NCBI RefSeq assembly: GCF_030150285.1
Contig: NZ_JASLGE010000020.1
Coordinates: 124,001-188,000 of the forward strand
Reading direction: 5' to 3'
DNA: 64,000 nt
Source: Pseudomonas sp.
Lineage (GTDB): Bacteria; Pseudomonadota; Gammaproteobacteria; Pseudomonadales; Pseudomonadaceae
Of the stretch, positions 50,836-59,505 are shown piece after piece (the first letter of the stretch is position 1; every line of letters starts with the position of its first letter). A model generated the notes under the pieces. It was given only the letters and a program-made list of their open reading frames with translations, was not told the origin of the DNA and ran no database searches. Both the position numbers and the translations under genes were made by a program.

Positions 50836-52029
50836 TCAGTACAGGCATTCAACGGCAATCGCCGTGGCTTCGCCGCCGCCGATGCAAATGGCGGCAACGC
50901 CGCGTTTCAGATGGCTTTGGCGCAAGGCCGACAGCAGTGTCACCAGGATCCGCGCACCTGAGGCACCAATCGGGTGACCCAAGGCACAAGCACCGCCGTA
51001 TATATTCACCTTGGCGTGGGGGATCTCCAGTTCACGCATGGCCACCAATGTGACCACGGCAAAAGCTTCGTTGATCTCGAACAGGTCAACGTCGTTGAGC
51101 GCCCAGCCGGTGCGGGCCATCAGCCGCTTGATGGCACCCACCGGAGCGGTTGTAAACAGCCCGGGCTCGCCCGCATAGGCCGCATGGCCGTGAATCACCG
51201 CTAATGGCTTGAGGCCGCGCTTTTGCGCCTGCGAACGACGCATCAGTACCAGCGCCACGGCACCATCGGAAATCGAGCTTGAGTTGGCCGCGGTGACCGT
51301 ACCGCCCTCGCGGAATGCCGCTTTCAAGGTCGGAATTTTTGCCAGGTTAGCCTTGGGCGGCTGTTCGTCATCGCTGATCAGGCGCTGTTCCTTGCCGACG
51401 GTGACCGTTACCGGCACGATTTCGGCGCTGAAGTGGCCATCCTTGATTGCCTGCTGGGCACGCGTCAGCGAGGCCACGGCAAACTCATCCTGGGTTTCAC
51501 GGCTGAAACCGTGGGTCTGGGCGCAGTCTTCGGCAAAGGTGCCCATCAGGCTGCCACGCTCATAGGCATCCTCGAGGCCGTCGAGGAACATATGGTCCAG
51601 AACCCGGCCGTGGCCCATGCGATAACCGCTGCGCGCGCGGTCCAGCAAATACGGCGCGTTGGACATGCTTTCCATGCCGCCCGCCACCACCACGTCCACG
51701 CCACCCGCCAGCAAGCGGTCATGGCCCAGAATGGCCGCTTCCATGCCCGAGCCGCACATCTTGTTCAACGTGGTACAGCGCGTGGACTTATCCAGCCCGG
51801 CTCCCAGCGCAGCCTGGCGCGCAGGGGCTTGGCCCAGCCCGGCCGTCAGCACGCAACCAAACAGCACTTCGTCGACCTCGCTGGCCTCAACCCCTGCCCG
51901 CTCAACGGCGGCACGGATCGCTGCGGCACCCAATTGCGGGGCGGTCAGGCCTTTGAAATCGCCCTGAAAACCACCCATGGGGGTGCGGGCAACGTTCACT
52001 ATCACAACAGGATCATGGGTCATCGTCAT
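50836..52029 (-). CDS. acetyl-CoA acyltransferase (thiolase)
   Basis: A 397-residue thiolase. Active-site residues are Cys92 (LNKMCGSGMEA), His in GGACALGHPIGASGAR and the second Cys in AAICIGGGEATA. It splits a 3-ketoacyl-CoA; in this operon 2-methylacetoacetyl-CoA to acetyl-CoA and propionyl-CoA is expected. AGAGG lies 6 nt before ATG 52029; an internal ATG at 52023 is less well spaced. It follows the SDR gene by 10 bp. Confidence 0.9.
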   Translation of the reverse strand: MTMTHDPVVIVNVARTPMGGFQGDFKGLTAPQLGAAAIRAAVERAGVEASEVDEVLFGCVLTAGLGQAPARQAALGAGLDKSTRCTTLNKMCGSGMEAAILGHDRLLAGGVDVVVAGGMESMSNAPYLLDRARSGYRMGHGRVLDHMFLDGLEDAYERGSLMGTFAEDCAQTHGFSRETQDEFAVASLTRAQQAIKDGHFSAEIVPVTVTVGKEQRLISDDEQPPKANLAKIPTLKAAFREGGTVTAANSSSISDGAVALVLMRRSQAQKRGLKPLAVIHGHAAYAGEPGLFTTAPVGAIKRLMARTGWALNDVDLFEINEAFAVVTLVAMRELEIPHAKVNIYGGACALGHPIGASGARILVTLLSALRQSHLKRGVAAICIGGGEATAIAVECLY

Positions 52030-52039
52030 CTCACACCTC

Positions 52040-52807
52040 TCAGTTCGCCGCCATACGCAAGGCACCGTCCAGACGGATGACCTCGCCGTTGAGCATGCTG
52101 TTTTCAATAATGTGCCGCACCAACGACGCGTATTCGTCCGGTTTGCCCAGCCGCGGCGGGAACGGCACCCCGGCGGCCAGCGAGTCGCGCACCTCAGGCG
52201 TCATGCCGGCCATCATGGGCGTTTCAAAAATACCGGGGGCGATGGTCATCACGCGGATGCCGAAACGCGCCAGTTCGCGGGCCGCCGGTAAGGTCAGGCT
52301 GGCAATTGCACCTTTGGAAGCGGCGTAAGCCGCCTGGCCGATTTGCCCGTCGAATGCCGCCACCGAGGCCGTGTTGATGATCACACCGCGTTCGCCATCG
52401 GCATCAGCAGCGCCGTCAGCTATGGCGGCGGCGGCCAGGCGCATCATATTGAAGCTGCCAATCAGGTTGACGTTAATCACCTGACTGAAACTGTCGAGGG
52501 CATGCGGGCCTTTTCTGCCGAGGATCTTTTCGCCGCGCACAATGCCGGCACAATTGACCAGGCCGTGAACCCCGCCAAATGCCGCCACGGTGGCATCAAT
52601 GGCCACCTGAGCGGCGTCCGCCTGGCTGATGTCGGCCACGGCACTGCGCGCCTGCTCCCCCAGGCTGGCCGCTTGCTGCGCCACGGCCTGGGCATTCATG
52701 TCCACCAGCATGACCTTCGCACCGGCCTTGACCAGCATCTGCGCCGTAGCGGCACCCAACCCGGATGCACCCCCGGTCACGATAAATACTTTATTAACGA
52801 TTTGCAT
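52040..52807 (-). CDS. SDR 3-hydroxyacyl-CoA dehydrogenase, 17-beta-HSD10-like (type II)
   Basis: A 255-residue short-chain dehydrogenase with GGASGLGAATAQ near the N-terminus, NCAGI in the middle and active-site Tyr/Lys in AYAASKGA. The C-terminal EYASLVRHIIENSMLNGEVIRLDG is split by family-conserved residues and typical of HSD10-like enzymes. It oxidises 2-methyl-3-hydroxybutyryl-CoA with NAD in isoleucine breakdown. AGGAG precedes ATG 52807. It follows the synthetase gene by 27 bp. Confidence 0.9.
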   Translation of the reverse strand: MQIVNKVFIVTGGASGLGAATAQMLVKAGAKVMLVDMNAQAVAQQAASLGEQARSAVADISQADAAQVAIDATVAAFGGVHGLVNCAGIVRGEKILGRKGPHALDSFSQVINVNLIGSFNMMRLAAAAIADGAADADGERGVIINTASVAAFDGQIGQAAYAASKGAIASLTLPAARELARFGIRVMTIAPGIFETPMMAGMTPEVRDSLAAGVPFPPRLGKPDEYASLVRHIIENSMLNGEVIRLDGALRMAAN

Positions 52808-52834
52808 GGTTGCTCCTGAACGTAAACCTGAGGG

Positions 52835-54499
52835 TTAAGCCGTGGCTCTGGTGTTGGCGGCCAGTTCAGCCTTGGCAATTTCCTGATTGCGCAAAATAAA
52901 GCGCTGCAATTTGCCGCTTGGGGTTTTCGGCAACTCGCTGACAAATTCGATTTCCCGGGGGTAGGCATGCGCGGCCAATCGTTGGCGCACATGCAGACGC
53001 AGGGTTTCAGCCAACTGTGCATCGTGGGGGAATCGCGGGTTGAGCACGACAAACGCTTTGATCAGCTCTGTGCGTTCCGGGTCCGGTTTACCGACCACGG
53101 CGGCCTCAATCACTGCCGGGTGTTCAATCAGGGCGCTTTCGACATCGAAGGGCCCTACGCGATAGCCGGAGGTGGTGATCACGTCGTCGCTGCGCCCGAC
53201 AAAGCTGATGCTGCCATCGGGGTTCAATTCAACCGTGTCGCCGCTGAGGTAGTACTGGCCGACAAAGGCCTTGGTGGGGAGGCCTTCATAGCCGGCGAAC
53301 CAGCACATCGGGGACTGGCTGAGGTCAACGGCCAAAATACCCGGTTGGCCCACCGGCAACTCTTGATGATTGTCATCGAGTACCACAATACGGTGGCCCG
53401 GCGAGGCAAACCCCGCCGCCCCCATGTGCACCGGGTGGTCGAGACCGTGGTGGTTGCACAGCACCATGCCGAGCTCGGTCTGGCCGTAGTGATCGTGAAT
53501 GGTCACGTCAAGGTGCTCAGCGAACCAACGGATGACCTCCGGGTTCAGCGGCTCGCCCGCACTGCTGACCACCCGCAACCGGCCCTTGATCTGGCTGGAG
53601 AACGTATCGCCTGCCGCAATCAGCAAACGATAAGCGGTAGGTGAACCGGTGAGGTTGGTAATGCCGTATTTCTTGATCACACGGCACGTGCTTTCAACCG
53701 TGAAAGGCCCGTCATAGAACGTAATCGGGTGCCCCATCGACAACGGTCCTGTCACACCAAAGTAAACCCCGTAGGCCCAACCCGGATCAGCCAGGTTCCA
53801 GAACGCATCCTCGGGGCGCAGGTCAACCGCATCGCGGGTGTAGCCCTGGAACGCGACAATGGCTTTGAGGGGTACGTACAACGGTTTGGCGGGGCCCGTA
53901 GTGCCTGAAGTGAACATCAACAGAAACGGGTCTTCTCCGGTCAGCAGCACCGGCTCACAGACCGCCGGGTAGTTGGCCAACTCGGCCCAAAAACTGAAAT
54001 CACCCCGCACCAGGCCCTGCCCCTTGGCTCCCGCCACCGTGACAATTGCAGGGCAATGTTCGACTTCGTTGAGCTTGGGGCGGTTGGTCGTGTCGGTGAT
54101 CACGATGACGGCTTGGGCGTTCTGCAGGCGGTAATCGATGGCCTTGGGGCCGAAGGCCGTAAACAAGGGCTGATAGACGGCCCCGATGCGCCAGGTGGCC
54201 AGTACCACAATCAGCAATTCAGCCGTTCGGGGCAGCAGCCCGGCCACTCTGTCACCGGGCTTCACGCCCTGGGCCAGAAGGAAGTTGGCAAACCGGGCAG
54301 CCTGCTCCTGCAACTGAACAAAGGTCCAGGTTTCGCTGCTGGCATCGCGGCCTTCCCAAAACAGTGCAATGCGCCCCGGCAAGGCGTGACGGTCACAACA
54401 CTCGACACAGGCATTGAGTGCCGTCAGATTGCCGTCCAGCACACCGCTTGCAGTGCGCGAGTAGTCAAAGTCATTTATCGCGGTCAAATAATCGCGCAT
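52835..54499 (-). CDS. AMP-forming acyl-CoA synthetase
   Basis: A 554-residue adenylate-forming enzyme of the acetyl/medium-chain acyl-CoA synthetase group. The phosphate-binding motif is LMFTSGTTGPAKP, followed by DHYGQTELGM and the C-terminal domain with GRSDDVITTSGYRVGPFDVE and the catalytic lysine in LPKTPSGKLQRF. It activates a short acid to its CoA ester at ATP cost and opens the isoleucine-type operon. AGGGAG precedes ATG 54499; the longer frame to 54649 is not conserved. Confidence 0.9.
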   Translation of the reverse strand: MRDYLTAINDFDYSRTASGVLDGNLTALNACVECCDRHALPGRIALFWEGRDASSETWTFVQLQEQAARFANFLLAQGVKPGDRVAGLLPRTAELLIVVLATWRIGAVYQPLFTAFGPKAIDYRLQNAQAVIVITDTTNRPKLNEVEHCPAIVTVAGAKGQGLVRGDFSFWAELANYPAVCEPVLLTGEDPFLLMFTSGTTGPAKPLYVPLKAIVAFQGYTRDAVDLRPEDAFWNLADPGWAYGVYFGVTGPLSMGHPITFYDGPFTVESTCRVIKKYGITNLTGSPTAYRLLIAAGDTFSSQIKGRLRVVSSAGEPLNPEVIRWFAEHLDVTIHDHYGQTELGMVLCNHHGLDHPVHMGAAGFASPGHRIVVLDDNHQELPVGQPGILAVDLSQSPMCWFAGYEGLPTKAFVGQYYLSGDTVELNPDGSISFVGRSDDVITTSGYRVGPFDVESALIEHPAVIEAAVVGKPDPERTELIKAFVVLNPRFPHDAQLAETLRLHVRQRLAAHAYPREIEFVSELPKTPSGKLQRFILRNQEIAKAELAANTRATA

Positions 54500-55215
54500 C
54501 AGTACACTCCCTAGGTCTTTATTTTTAGAAATGGAGGCCGTCGAACAGCGTGCTGATAATCGCCCTGCAAAGGCTCTGCGACAATGGTCAAACCGCTCAA
54601 GCTGGTTGACTGTTTTGGCCAATGACGAAACCACCTGTACCCGCGCCAACGCTAGGCGAGAACGGCGCTCAGGCGACCCGGCATTTCAGCCCGGCACGCC
54701 GACCGAAGGCCGGATTCGGGCACTACCAACACCCTAGGCATGGATGACCGGCCTGTTGAAAACAGACCCGCCAGTCACATATGTAGCGCACGAAAATATT
54801 CACTACATATGTGTTGACGGCGCGAATTTCCCCCAGCATTATGCAGACGTCTTCCCCACCGGGAGCGCTGGAAAGGGTTGTTGCAAGCATGCTCGACGAG
54901 CTGTCGGGCTGTTCCGGGATAGGTACTGCCCACAAGGCAGAATTGATGAAGCTGACCTGGCTTGATCGTCCGGTTTTAGGGCGTGAGGGGCTAGCGAAAC
55001 GTCTTCAAGAGGCTTGTGGTTGATATGACATGTCACACAGGCATCCTGGTTCGCGTTGCTCTCCCTCGCTGCACACTAAATGTTGTAGTGCTTTATCTGA
55101 CTACTACATATGACCGACTTCAAGACCCGATCTGCTTTGGATGGACACACGTAGCGCTGCATAGGCAGTTGCGCGAATCAATTAGACAGATCAACGCGTG
55201 GTCAAGGAGTTAGCT
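54500..55215. other. 716-bp region without a convincing gene
   Basis: Only short frames exist, such as 54841-55023 (60 codons, no ribosome site). Notable are an 11-bp perfect inverted repeat with core ACATATGTAG at 54776-54813, a third copy of its half CTACATATG at 55104-55112, and lower GC than the neighbours. The end must hold the promoter of the gene at 55216. It may be a decayed insertion. Confidence 0.45.
54776..54813. repeat. perfect inverted repeat CACATATGTAG
   Basis: CACATATGTAG (54776-54786) and CTACATATGTG (54803-54813) with 16 bp between. Each arm contains the self-complementary ACATATGT. The half-site recurs at 55104-55112. It could be a regulator site or the end of a small mobile element. 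Confidence 0.6.
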
Positions 55216-55545
55216 ATGAACCTGAATGAAAAACCGTGTGTTAACGAGCTGGCTCGACTGTTCGCTGCTCAGAAAGACTCGCTGAATGATCACATTCTGT
55301 GGATCAGCGATGCCGGTGATGTTCGGATTGAACCCGTTACAGCCTGCAAGGAAGAAACCCAATTCGAGAAGGACCGCCCACAGATGCGCGCCCATCTCAA
55401 GATGTACCGCCGTGGCCAGGGCTACGTAGGGAAAAAGGCCGCCGCCGATAAAGACTTCATGGCGCGCGTGCTACAAACCCTCACCCTGACGTGGGAAAAG
55501 GCGCAAACCGCGCCTGCCCTGGTCAAAGTTAACAGCTACAGCTGA
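55216..55545 (+). CDS. conserved hypothetical protein
   Basis: A 109-residue soluble protein without signal peptide or membrane segment. AAGGAG lies 6 nt before ATG 55216 and a clear terminator follows, so it is a real single gene. Features are NDHILWISDAGDVRIEPV, a charged middle and YRRGQGYVGKKAAADKDF. I do not recognise a domain of known function. Its position after the repeat-bearing gap gives no clue to its role. Confidence 0.75.
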   Translation: MNLNEKPCVNELARLFAAQKDSLNDHILWISDAGDVRIEPVTACKEETQFEKDRPQMRAHLKMYRRGQGYVGKKAAADKDFMARVLQTLTLTWEKAQTAPALVKVNSYS

Positions 55546-55568
55546 TAACCCAACTTAGTGCGTTATAA

Positions 55569-55593
55569 AACCCGGATAACCTCCGGGTTTTTT
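55569..55593 (+). terminator. terminator after the gene at 55216
   Basis: AACCCGG-ATAACCT-CCGGGTT followed by a run of T, starting 24 bp past the stop. Confidence 0.85.
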
Positions 55594-55627
55594 AGGTGGC
55601 ATGACTGACGCGCGCCTGATTACTCAC

Positions 55628-56332
55628 CTACCTCGGCATGTAATCGCGTTGCCAGCGGCGCGGAATGATTAACGACAGCCCGCCCAGCACCGCAGCAAAC
55701 CCCGCGCTGAACAGTAACGCCTGCAACCCGAACCAGCTTTGCAGCAAAGCCCCCAACACGGCCCCCAGCAACATACCGGCCCACGGCACCAGTTGCACCG
55801 ACCAGCCTGTACGGCGCTCGCCCAATAACCAACGCCCCAGGCCACGGCCAAAGCGTGACAGGGCACCGGTCACATACGTTAGCCCCACCGATTGTCCGTT
55901 CACTTGCTCCACCGCCGCATTCAGCATGCCCATCGCCACCACCGACGCCAGCATGATCGGTATGGGCGATGCAAACGGCATCAGGGCAGCGGCGCACAAC
56001 AACCCCGAGACAATCAACATCAACGGTAACGCTCGGTGCCCACCCCAGCGCGCCAGCACAATGCCCAGAGCGTTACCGACAACAAACGCCAGCACGGCCA
56101 AAGACAACCGTACCACCACTGACACGTCCCACTCGCTGATCGCCACGGCCAGCCTTGTCGTGTTACCGCTCATAAAAGACACATAGTCGCCAGTGGACAG
56201 GAACCCGATGGCATCGGTCATACCGGCCAACACGGACAGGCACGCGACAAACCCCATGCCCACCCGACTGCGCCAGGCGCGAATGCGCCGGCGAGCGGGA
56301 TTGTCCGGTTGAGTGATGGGTTCAGACCGCAT
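55628..56332 (-). CDS. DUF1275 (YoaK-like) membrane protein
   Basis: A 234-residue protein with about six hydrophobic segments. LSVLAGMTDAIGFLSTGDYVSFMSGNTTRLA is the hallmark stretch of the DUF1275 family, quoted here as two joined parts (VLAGMTDAIGFL and YVSFMSGNTT), and GLTYVTGALSRFGRGL is also typical. The function of the family is not established. AAGGAG lies 8 nt before ATG 56332; the open frame to 56500 is AT-rich and not conserved. It is divergent from the histidine phosphatase-like gene, with a 21-bp palindrome between. Confidence 0.85.
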   Translation of the reverse strand: MRSEPITQPDNPARRRIRAWRSRVGMGFVACLSVLAGMTDAIGFLSTGDYVSFMSGNTTRLAVAISEWDVSVVVRLSLAVLAFVVGNALGIVLARWGGHRALPLMLIVSGLLCAAALMPFASPIPIMLASVVAMGMLNAAVEQVNGQSVGLTYVTGALSRFGRGLGRWLLGERRTGWSVQLVPWAGMLLGAVLGALLQSWFGLQALLFSAGFAAVLGGLSLIIPRRWQRDYMPR

Positions 56333-56391
56333 GGCAGGACTCCTTGTCGAAAAAAAAACCGAATGAAGATAATCCTTGTCACATAAAAAGA

Positions 56392-56412
56392 ACATAATTC
56401 GCCGAATTATGT
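56392..56412. promoter_or_regulatory. perfect palindrome between DUF1275 and phosphatase genes
   Basis: ACATAATTC-GCC-GAATTATGT, 9-bp perfect arms with a 3-bp spacer, 60 bp before the DUF1275 start and 103 bp before the other gene. The size and symmetry fit a dimeric repressor site (for example TetR- or MarR-like); no regulator gene is adjacent. Confidence 0.55.
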
Positions 56413-56514
56413 AGGGCAATTCATAAAAAATTGTCAGTAATATCGAACCTATAGCGTATGAACTCTCTAATAAGAAACTTCTCATCCATGAGAAACCCAA
56501 TAAAGAAGCCCTTC

Positions 56515-57189
56515 ATGACCCATCCGTTTTGGCACTCGTCGCGACGTAAACCCTTCGTGCTGGCGAGTGTGACCCTCTTACTGACCGCTGGCACAGTCGC
56601 TCTCGTTTCCTACGTAGACGACGTGCTAGCCGCACCGTTCGACGGCGTACAAACCCTGATTTTCTTACGGCATGCCGAGAAACCCGAAGGTGGCCTTGGC
56701 CAACTGACCTGCCAGGGCTTGAACCGGGCCATCGATCTGGCAACCTTGCTGCCCCAGCGTTACGGCAACGCCAACTACGTGTTTGCGGCCGACCCGTCAC
56801 GGCAAGTCGCTGAAGGTGACAATAATGATGCCTACAGCTACGTACGGCCGTTGATGACCATCAATCCCAGCGCAATCAAATTGGGACTGCCCATCAACCT
56901 GACGTTTTCGGCCAATGACACCCGCGCCCTCGCCAAAGAGCTGGCCGGCAACAAATACCGCAATGCCACTGTTTATACCGCCTGGTCCAACGGCTATTTG
57001 CCCGACCTTATAAACAACGTGGCCGGCAAGGCGCTGGACAAAAAAACCACCCTGATTGACGACTGGCCCAGCTCGGACTTTGACTCGCTCTATGTGCTGA
57101 CCGTGACGCGTAAAGACGGCAAAACCACGCTGGTCAGCCGCGTTGAAAAGCAAGGCCTCAATAATGGCACCCGCGACTGCCCGTCCTGA
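56515..57189 (+). CDS. histidine phosphatase superfamily protein, exported or membrane-anchored
   Basis: A 224-residue protein with a basic start, one hydrophobic segment (FVLASVTLLLTAGTVALVSY, about 13-32) and a phosphoglycerate-mutase-like fold opening with TLIFLRHAEKPEGG. The RHA..P box replaces the usual RHG but keeps the catalytic His. The second half (WSNGYLPDLINNVAG, DDWPSSDFDSLYVLTV) fits periplasmic relatives. ATG 56515 with AAGAAG upstream is chosen; 56458 and 56488 are possible. The substrate is unknown. Confidence 0.72.
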   Translation: MTHPFWHSSRRKPFVLASVTLLLTAGTVALVSYVDDVLAAPFDGVQTLIFLRHAEKPEGGLGQLTCQGLNRAIDLATLLPQRYGNANYVFAADPSRQVAEGDNNDAYSYVRPLMTINPSAIKLGLPINLTFSANDTRALAKELAGNKYRNATVYTAWSNGYLPDLINNVAGKALDKKTTLIDDWPSSDFDSLYVLTVTRKDGKTTLVSRVEKQGLNNGTRDCPS

Positions 57190-57357
57190 TCTGTTCATGC
57201 CCTCTGCGCACGGGCATTTGAACTTATCTTCATCAATGCCAACCTTGTAGCGCACTAATGGCCTAAAACGCTGTCCTATGCCGCAACTACTTTTTGTTCA
57301 GCGCGGTCACAGCCCGCGCTACCCACTTCTGTGGTGTCAACGCCTCAAGGTACTTGC

Positions 57358-57582
57358 ATGAAGATCAAAGCTATTCGTTTGCCCCTCGTGATCATGGCGG
57401 TACTGGCACTGGCGGGCTGCGCAACGCCCAGCCTGGTGACCCTGCAAAACGGTACCCAATACCTCACGAAAGACCGCCCCACCACCACCAATAAAGACGG
57501 CTTTTATGAGTTCGTCGATATCGCTGGCAAGCACATCAAAGTCCGCGCCGAAGACGTTTCCACGATTAACACCGATAGCTGA
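57358..57582 (+). CDS. YgdI/YgdR-family small lipoprotein
   Basis: A 74-residue lipoprotein with a signal peptide ending in the lipobox LALAGC (Cys about residue 20). The mature part has VTLQNGTQYLTKDRPTTTNKDGFYEF and a C-terminal IKVRAEDV, typical of the YgdI/YgdR fold, shown here in two halves. AAGG lies 9 nt before ATG 57358. The function of this widespread family is not known. Confidence 0.85.
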   Translation: MKIKAIRLPLVIMAVLALAGCATPSLVTLQNGTQYLTKDRPTTTNKDGFYEFVDIAGKHIKVRAEDVSTINTDS

Positions 57583-57620
57583 ACAGGCCCTGCCGGGCGT
57601 CGCACGCGCGCAGTCCGCAG

Positions 57621-58634
57621 TTAACCACCTGCCATTATCAGGCTGCGATAATGGCCAGGATTGGTGCCCGACCATTTACGGAACGCCTTGTAAAACGAGC
57701 TGGTGTCGGCAAAGCCCAGTTGCAGGGCAATGTCCGCAAAACTGTGGTCCGGGTCAGCCAGCCAGCCGATGGCCAGTTCCTTGCGCACACCATCTTTGAG
57801 CCCTTGCCAAGTGTGCCCTTCTTCAGCCAACCGTCGCCGCAGCGTTGAGGCTGACATGCACAAGCCTTGCGCCACCCCTTGGGTTTCCGGCCACTGCGTG
57901 GCAGGCAGTTGGCGCAACACCTGCTTGATCTGGCTGGCCAGGCTTTGCGGGTCGCGGTATTTGACCAAAATATTGGCCGGTGCCTTGGCCAAAAAGCGTT
58001 GCAGTTCTGCGGGGCTGCGCCTGATCGGTGAGTCAAGGCAGTCAGCCGCAAAAATCATCCGGGTGCTGGGGCGATCAAAGCGCAGGTTTTGCGAAAACAT
58101 CACTTCATAGTCTTCGCAATACAGCGGTTGGCTTGCGCGCAACTCAATGGCCAGAATCGGTATCCGTCGGCCGGCCAACCAACATGCCACACCGTGCACA
58201 ATCATCCAGTACGTGAAATACGTAAAAGCGCGACGGGGCTGGGCTTCTGGCTCCTGCAAGACAATTTGCGCCAGGCTTTGCTGGCGCACCAAGCGGGCGG
58301 GCACGCACTGCAACATCAACGACAAAAAGCCCAGTACCGACTCAATGCCTTGCGCCAGGGTGGGCTGAACCATCGCCGAGCGGCACATATACGCCAGGCT
58401 ACCTGCCCGCAACGGGCGCGGGTCCATGCCAAAAAACTCATCATCGAGACGCCGCGCCAATAGCCGCCACATGCGCGCATACGCCAGGGCAGGCACCCGG
58501 ACATCCTCCCTGTCGAGCAACAGCGGATCAATGCCCACCTTGACCAACACGTCGTCCATCACGCTGCGCGAATCACAGCTCTGTCGCAATGCTTCGCGTA
58601 CCAGATGGATAGAGATGGTGTCCTTGTTCAACAT
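57621..58634 (-). CDS. AraC family transcriptional regulator (OruR/ArgR-like)
   Basis: A 337-residue regulator with an N-terminal arabinose-binding-like domain (pfam12625 type; FFGMDPRPLRAGSLAYMCRSA) and a C-terminal AraC helix-turn-helix (GLCMSASTLRRRLAEEGHTW, DIALQLGFADTSSFYKAFRKWSG split by a turn). Such proteins control amino acid, lipid or virulence genes and often act on a neighbour. It is divergent from the two-component genes at 58822, with 187 bp between, so it could regulate them. The ligand is unknown. Confidence 0.87.
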   Translation of the reverse strand: MLNKDTISIHLVREALRQSCDSRSVMDDVLVKVGIDPLLLDREDVRVPALAYARMWRLLARRLDDEFFGMDPRPLRAGSLAYMCRSAMVQPTLAQGIESVLGFLSLMLQCVPARLVRQQSLAQIVLQEPEAQPRRAFTYFTYWMIVHGVACWLAGRRIPILAIELRASQPLYCEDYEVMFSQNLRFDRPSTRMIFAADCLDSPIRRSPAELQRFLAKAPANILVKYRDPQSLASQIKQVLRQLPATQWPETQGVAQGLCMSASTLRRRLAEEGHTWQGLKDGVRKELAIGWLADPDHSFADIALQLGFADTSSFYKAFRKWSGTNPGHYRSLIMAGG

Positions 58635-58732
58635 TAACCTTCGCCTACGCTGCCGTTAAAGAGACGGCCATCTTAAGCAGCGCAGATCAAAAAGCCAGTG
58701 GCTGACAGGCCTGCCCCTTTTTTCCTGACATT

Positions 58733-58770
58733 TAGCTGAACATGAAACATTATTAAGAAACGTTTCAGCT
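58733..58770. promoter_or_regulatory. inverted repeat with GAAAC repeats before the two-component operon
   Basis: Outer arms AGCTGAA (58733-58739) and TTCAGCT (58764-58770) enclose GAAAC direct repeats at 58744 and 58757 and the palindrome GAAACGTTTC (58757-58766). It lies 52 bp before the response regulator start and could be its binding site or that of the divergent AraC protein. Confidence 0.45.
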
Positions 58771-58821
58771 TTTTGCGGGCAAACTGTGATCTCTGCACAA
58801 AAGCCTTATTCAGGTGACGGT

Positions 58822-59505
58822 ATGACCCGCATTTTGACCATCGAAGACGATGCCGTAACAGCAAAAGAAATCGTGGCTGAACTCAGCAGTCACGGGCTGG
58901 AAGTGGATTGGGTGGCCAATGGCCGCGAAGGCTTGGTTCGCGCGGTCAGCGGCGACTATGACCTGATCACCCTGGACCGGATGCTCCCCGAGCTGGACGG
59001 TTTGGCCATTGTCACCACGCTGCGCACCATTGGGGTCAGCACGCCGATTCTGATGATCAGCGCCCTGTCCGATGTCGACGAGCGGGTGCGCGGCCTGCGC
59101 GCCGGCGGCGATGATTATTTGACCAAGCCCTTCGCCAGCGATGAAATGGCCGCCCGGGTCGAAGTCCTGCTGCGGCGCAAAAACCCCGTCGACAAGCATA
59201 AAACTTCGTTGCGCGTCGCCGACCTCGAACTCAATGTGATGACCCGTGAAGCCAGCCGTGCTGCGCAGCCACTGAGCCTGTTGCCCACCGAATACAAACT
59301 GCTGGAATTTCTGATGCGCAACACCGGGCAAATTCTCTCGCGGATGATGATTTTCGAAGAGGTCTGGGGGTATCACTTTGACCCGGGTACCAACCTGATT
59401 GATGTGCACATCGGCCGCCTGCGCAAGAAAATCGACCCGGCGGGTCAAGTACCGCTGATTCGCACCGTTCGAGGCTCGGGTTATGTCATTGCCGAACCCC
59501 TCTAA
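58822..59505 (+). CDS. OmpR-family response regulator
   Basis: A 227-residue response regulator with a receiver domain (phosphorylated Asp52 in LITLDRMLPELDG; Lys in YLTKPFA) and a C-terminal winged helix (LLPTEYKLLEFLMRN, FDPGTNLIDVHIGRLRKKI shown as two parts). AGGTGA lies about 8 nt before ATG 58822. It overlaps the kinase gene by 23 bp, so the two are translationally coupled. Similar to QseB/TctD-type regulators. The amino acid transporter operon just downstream may be a target; this is inference. Confidence 0.9.
   Translation: MTRILTIEDDAVTAKEIVAELSSHGLEVDWVANGREGLVRAVSGDYDLITLDRMLPELDGLAIVTTLRTIGVSTPILMISALSDVDERVRGLRAGGDDYLTKPFASDEMAARVEVLLRRKNPVDKHKTSLRVADLELNVMTREASRAAQPLSLLPTEYKLLEFLMRNTGQILSRMMIFEEVWGYHFDPGTNLIDVHIGRLRKKIDPAGQVPLIRTVRGSGYVIAEPL

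Noticed and set aside
54841..55023. A possible 60-residue protein in the 54500-55215 gap
   Set aside because: No ribosome site, no recognisable domain, and several overlapping frames of similar size exist; not strong enough to call a gene.
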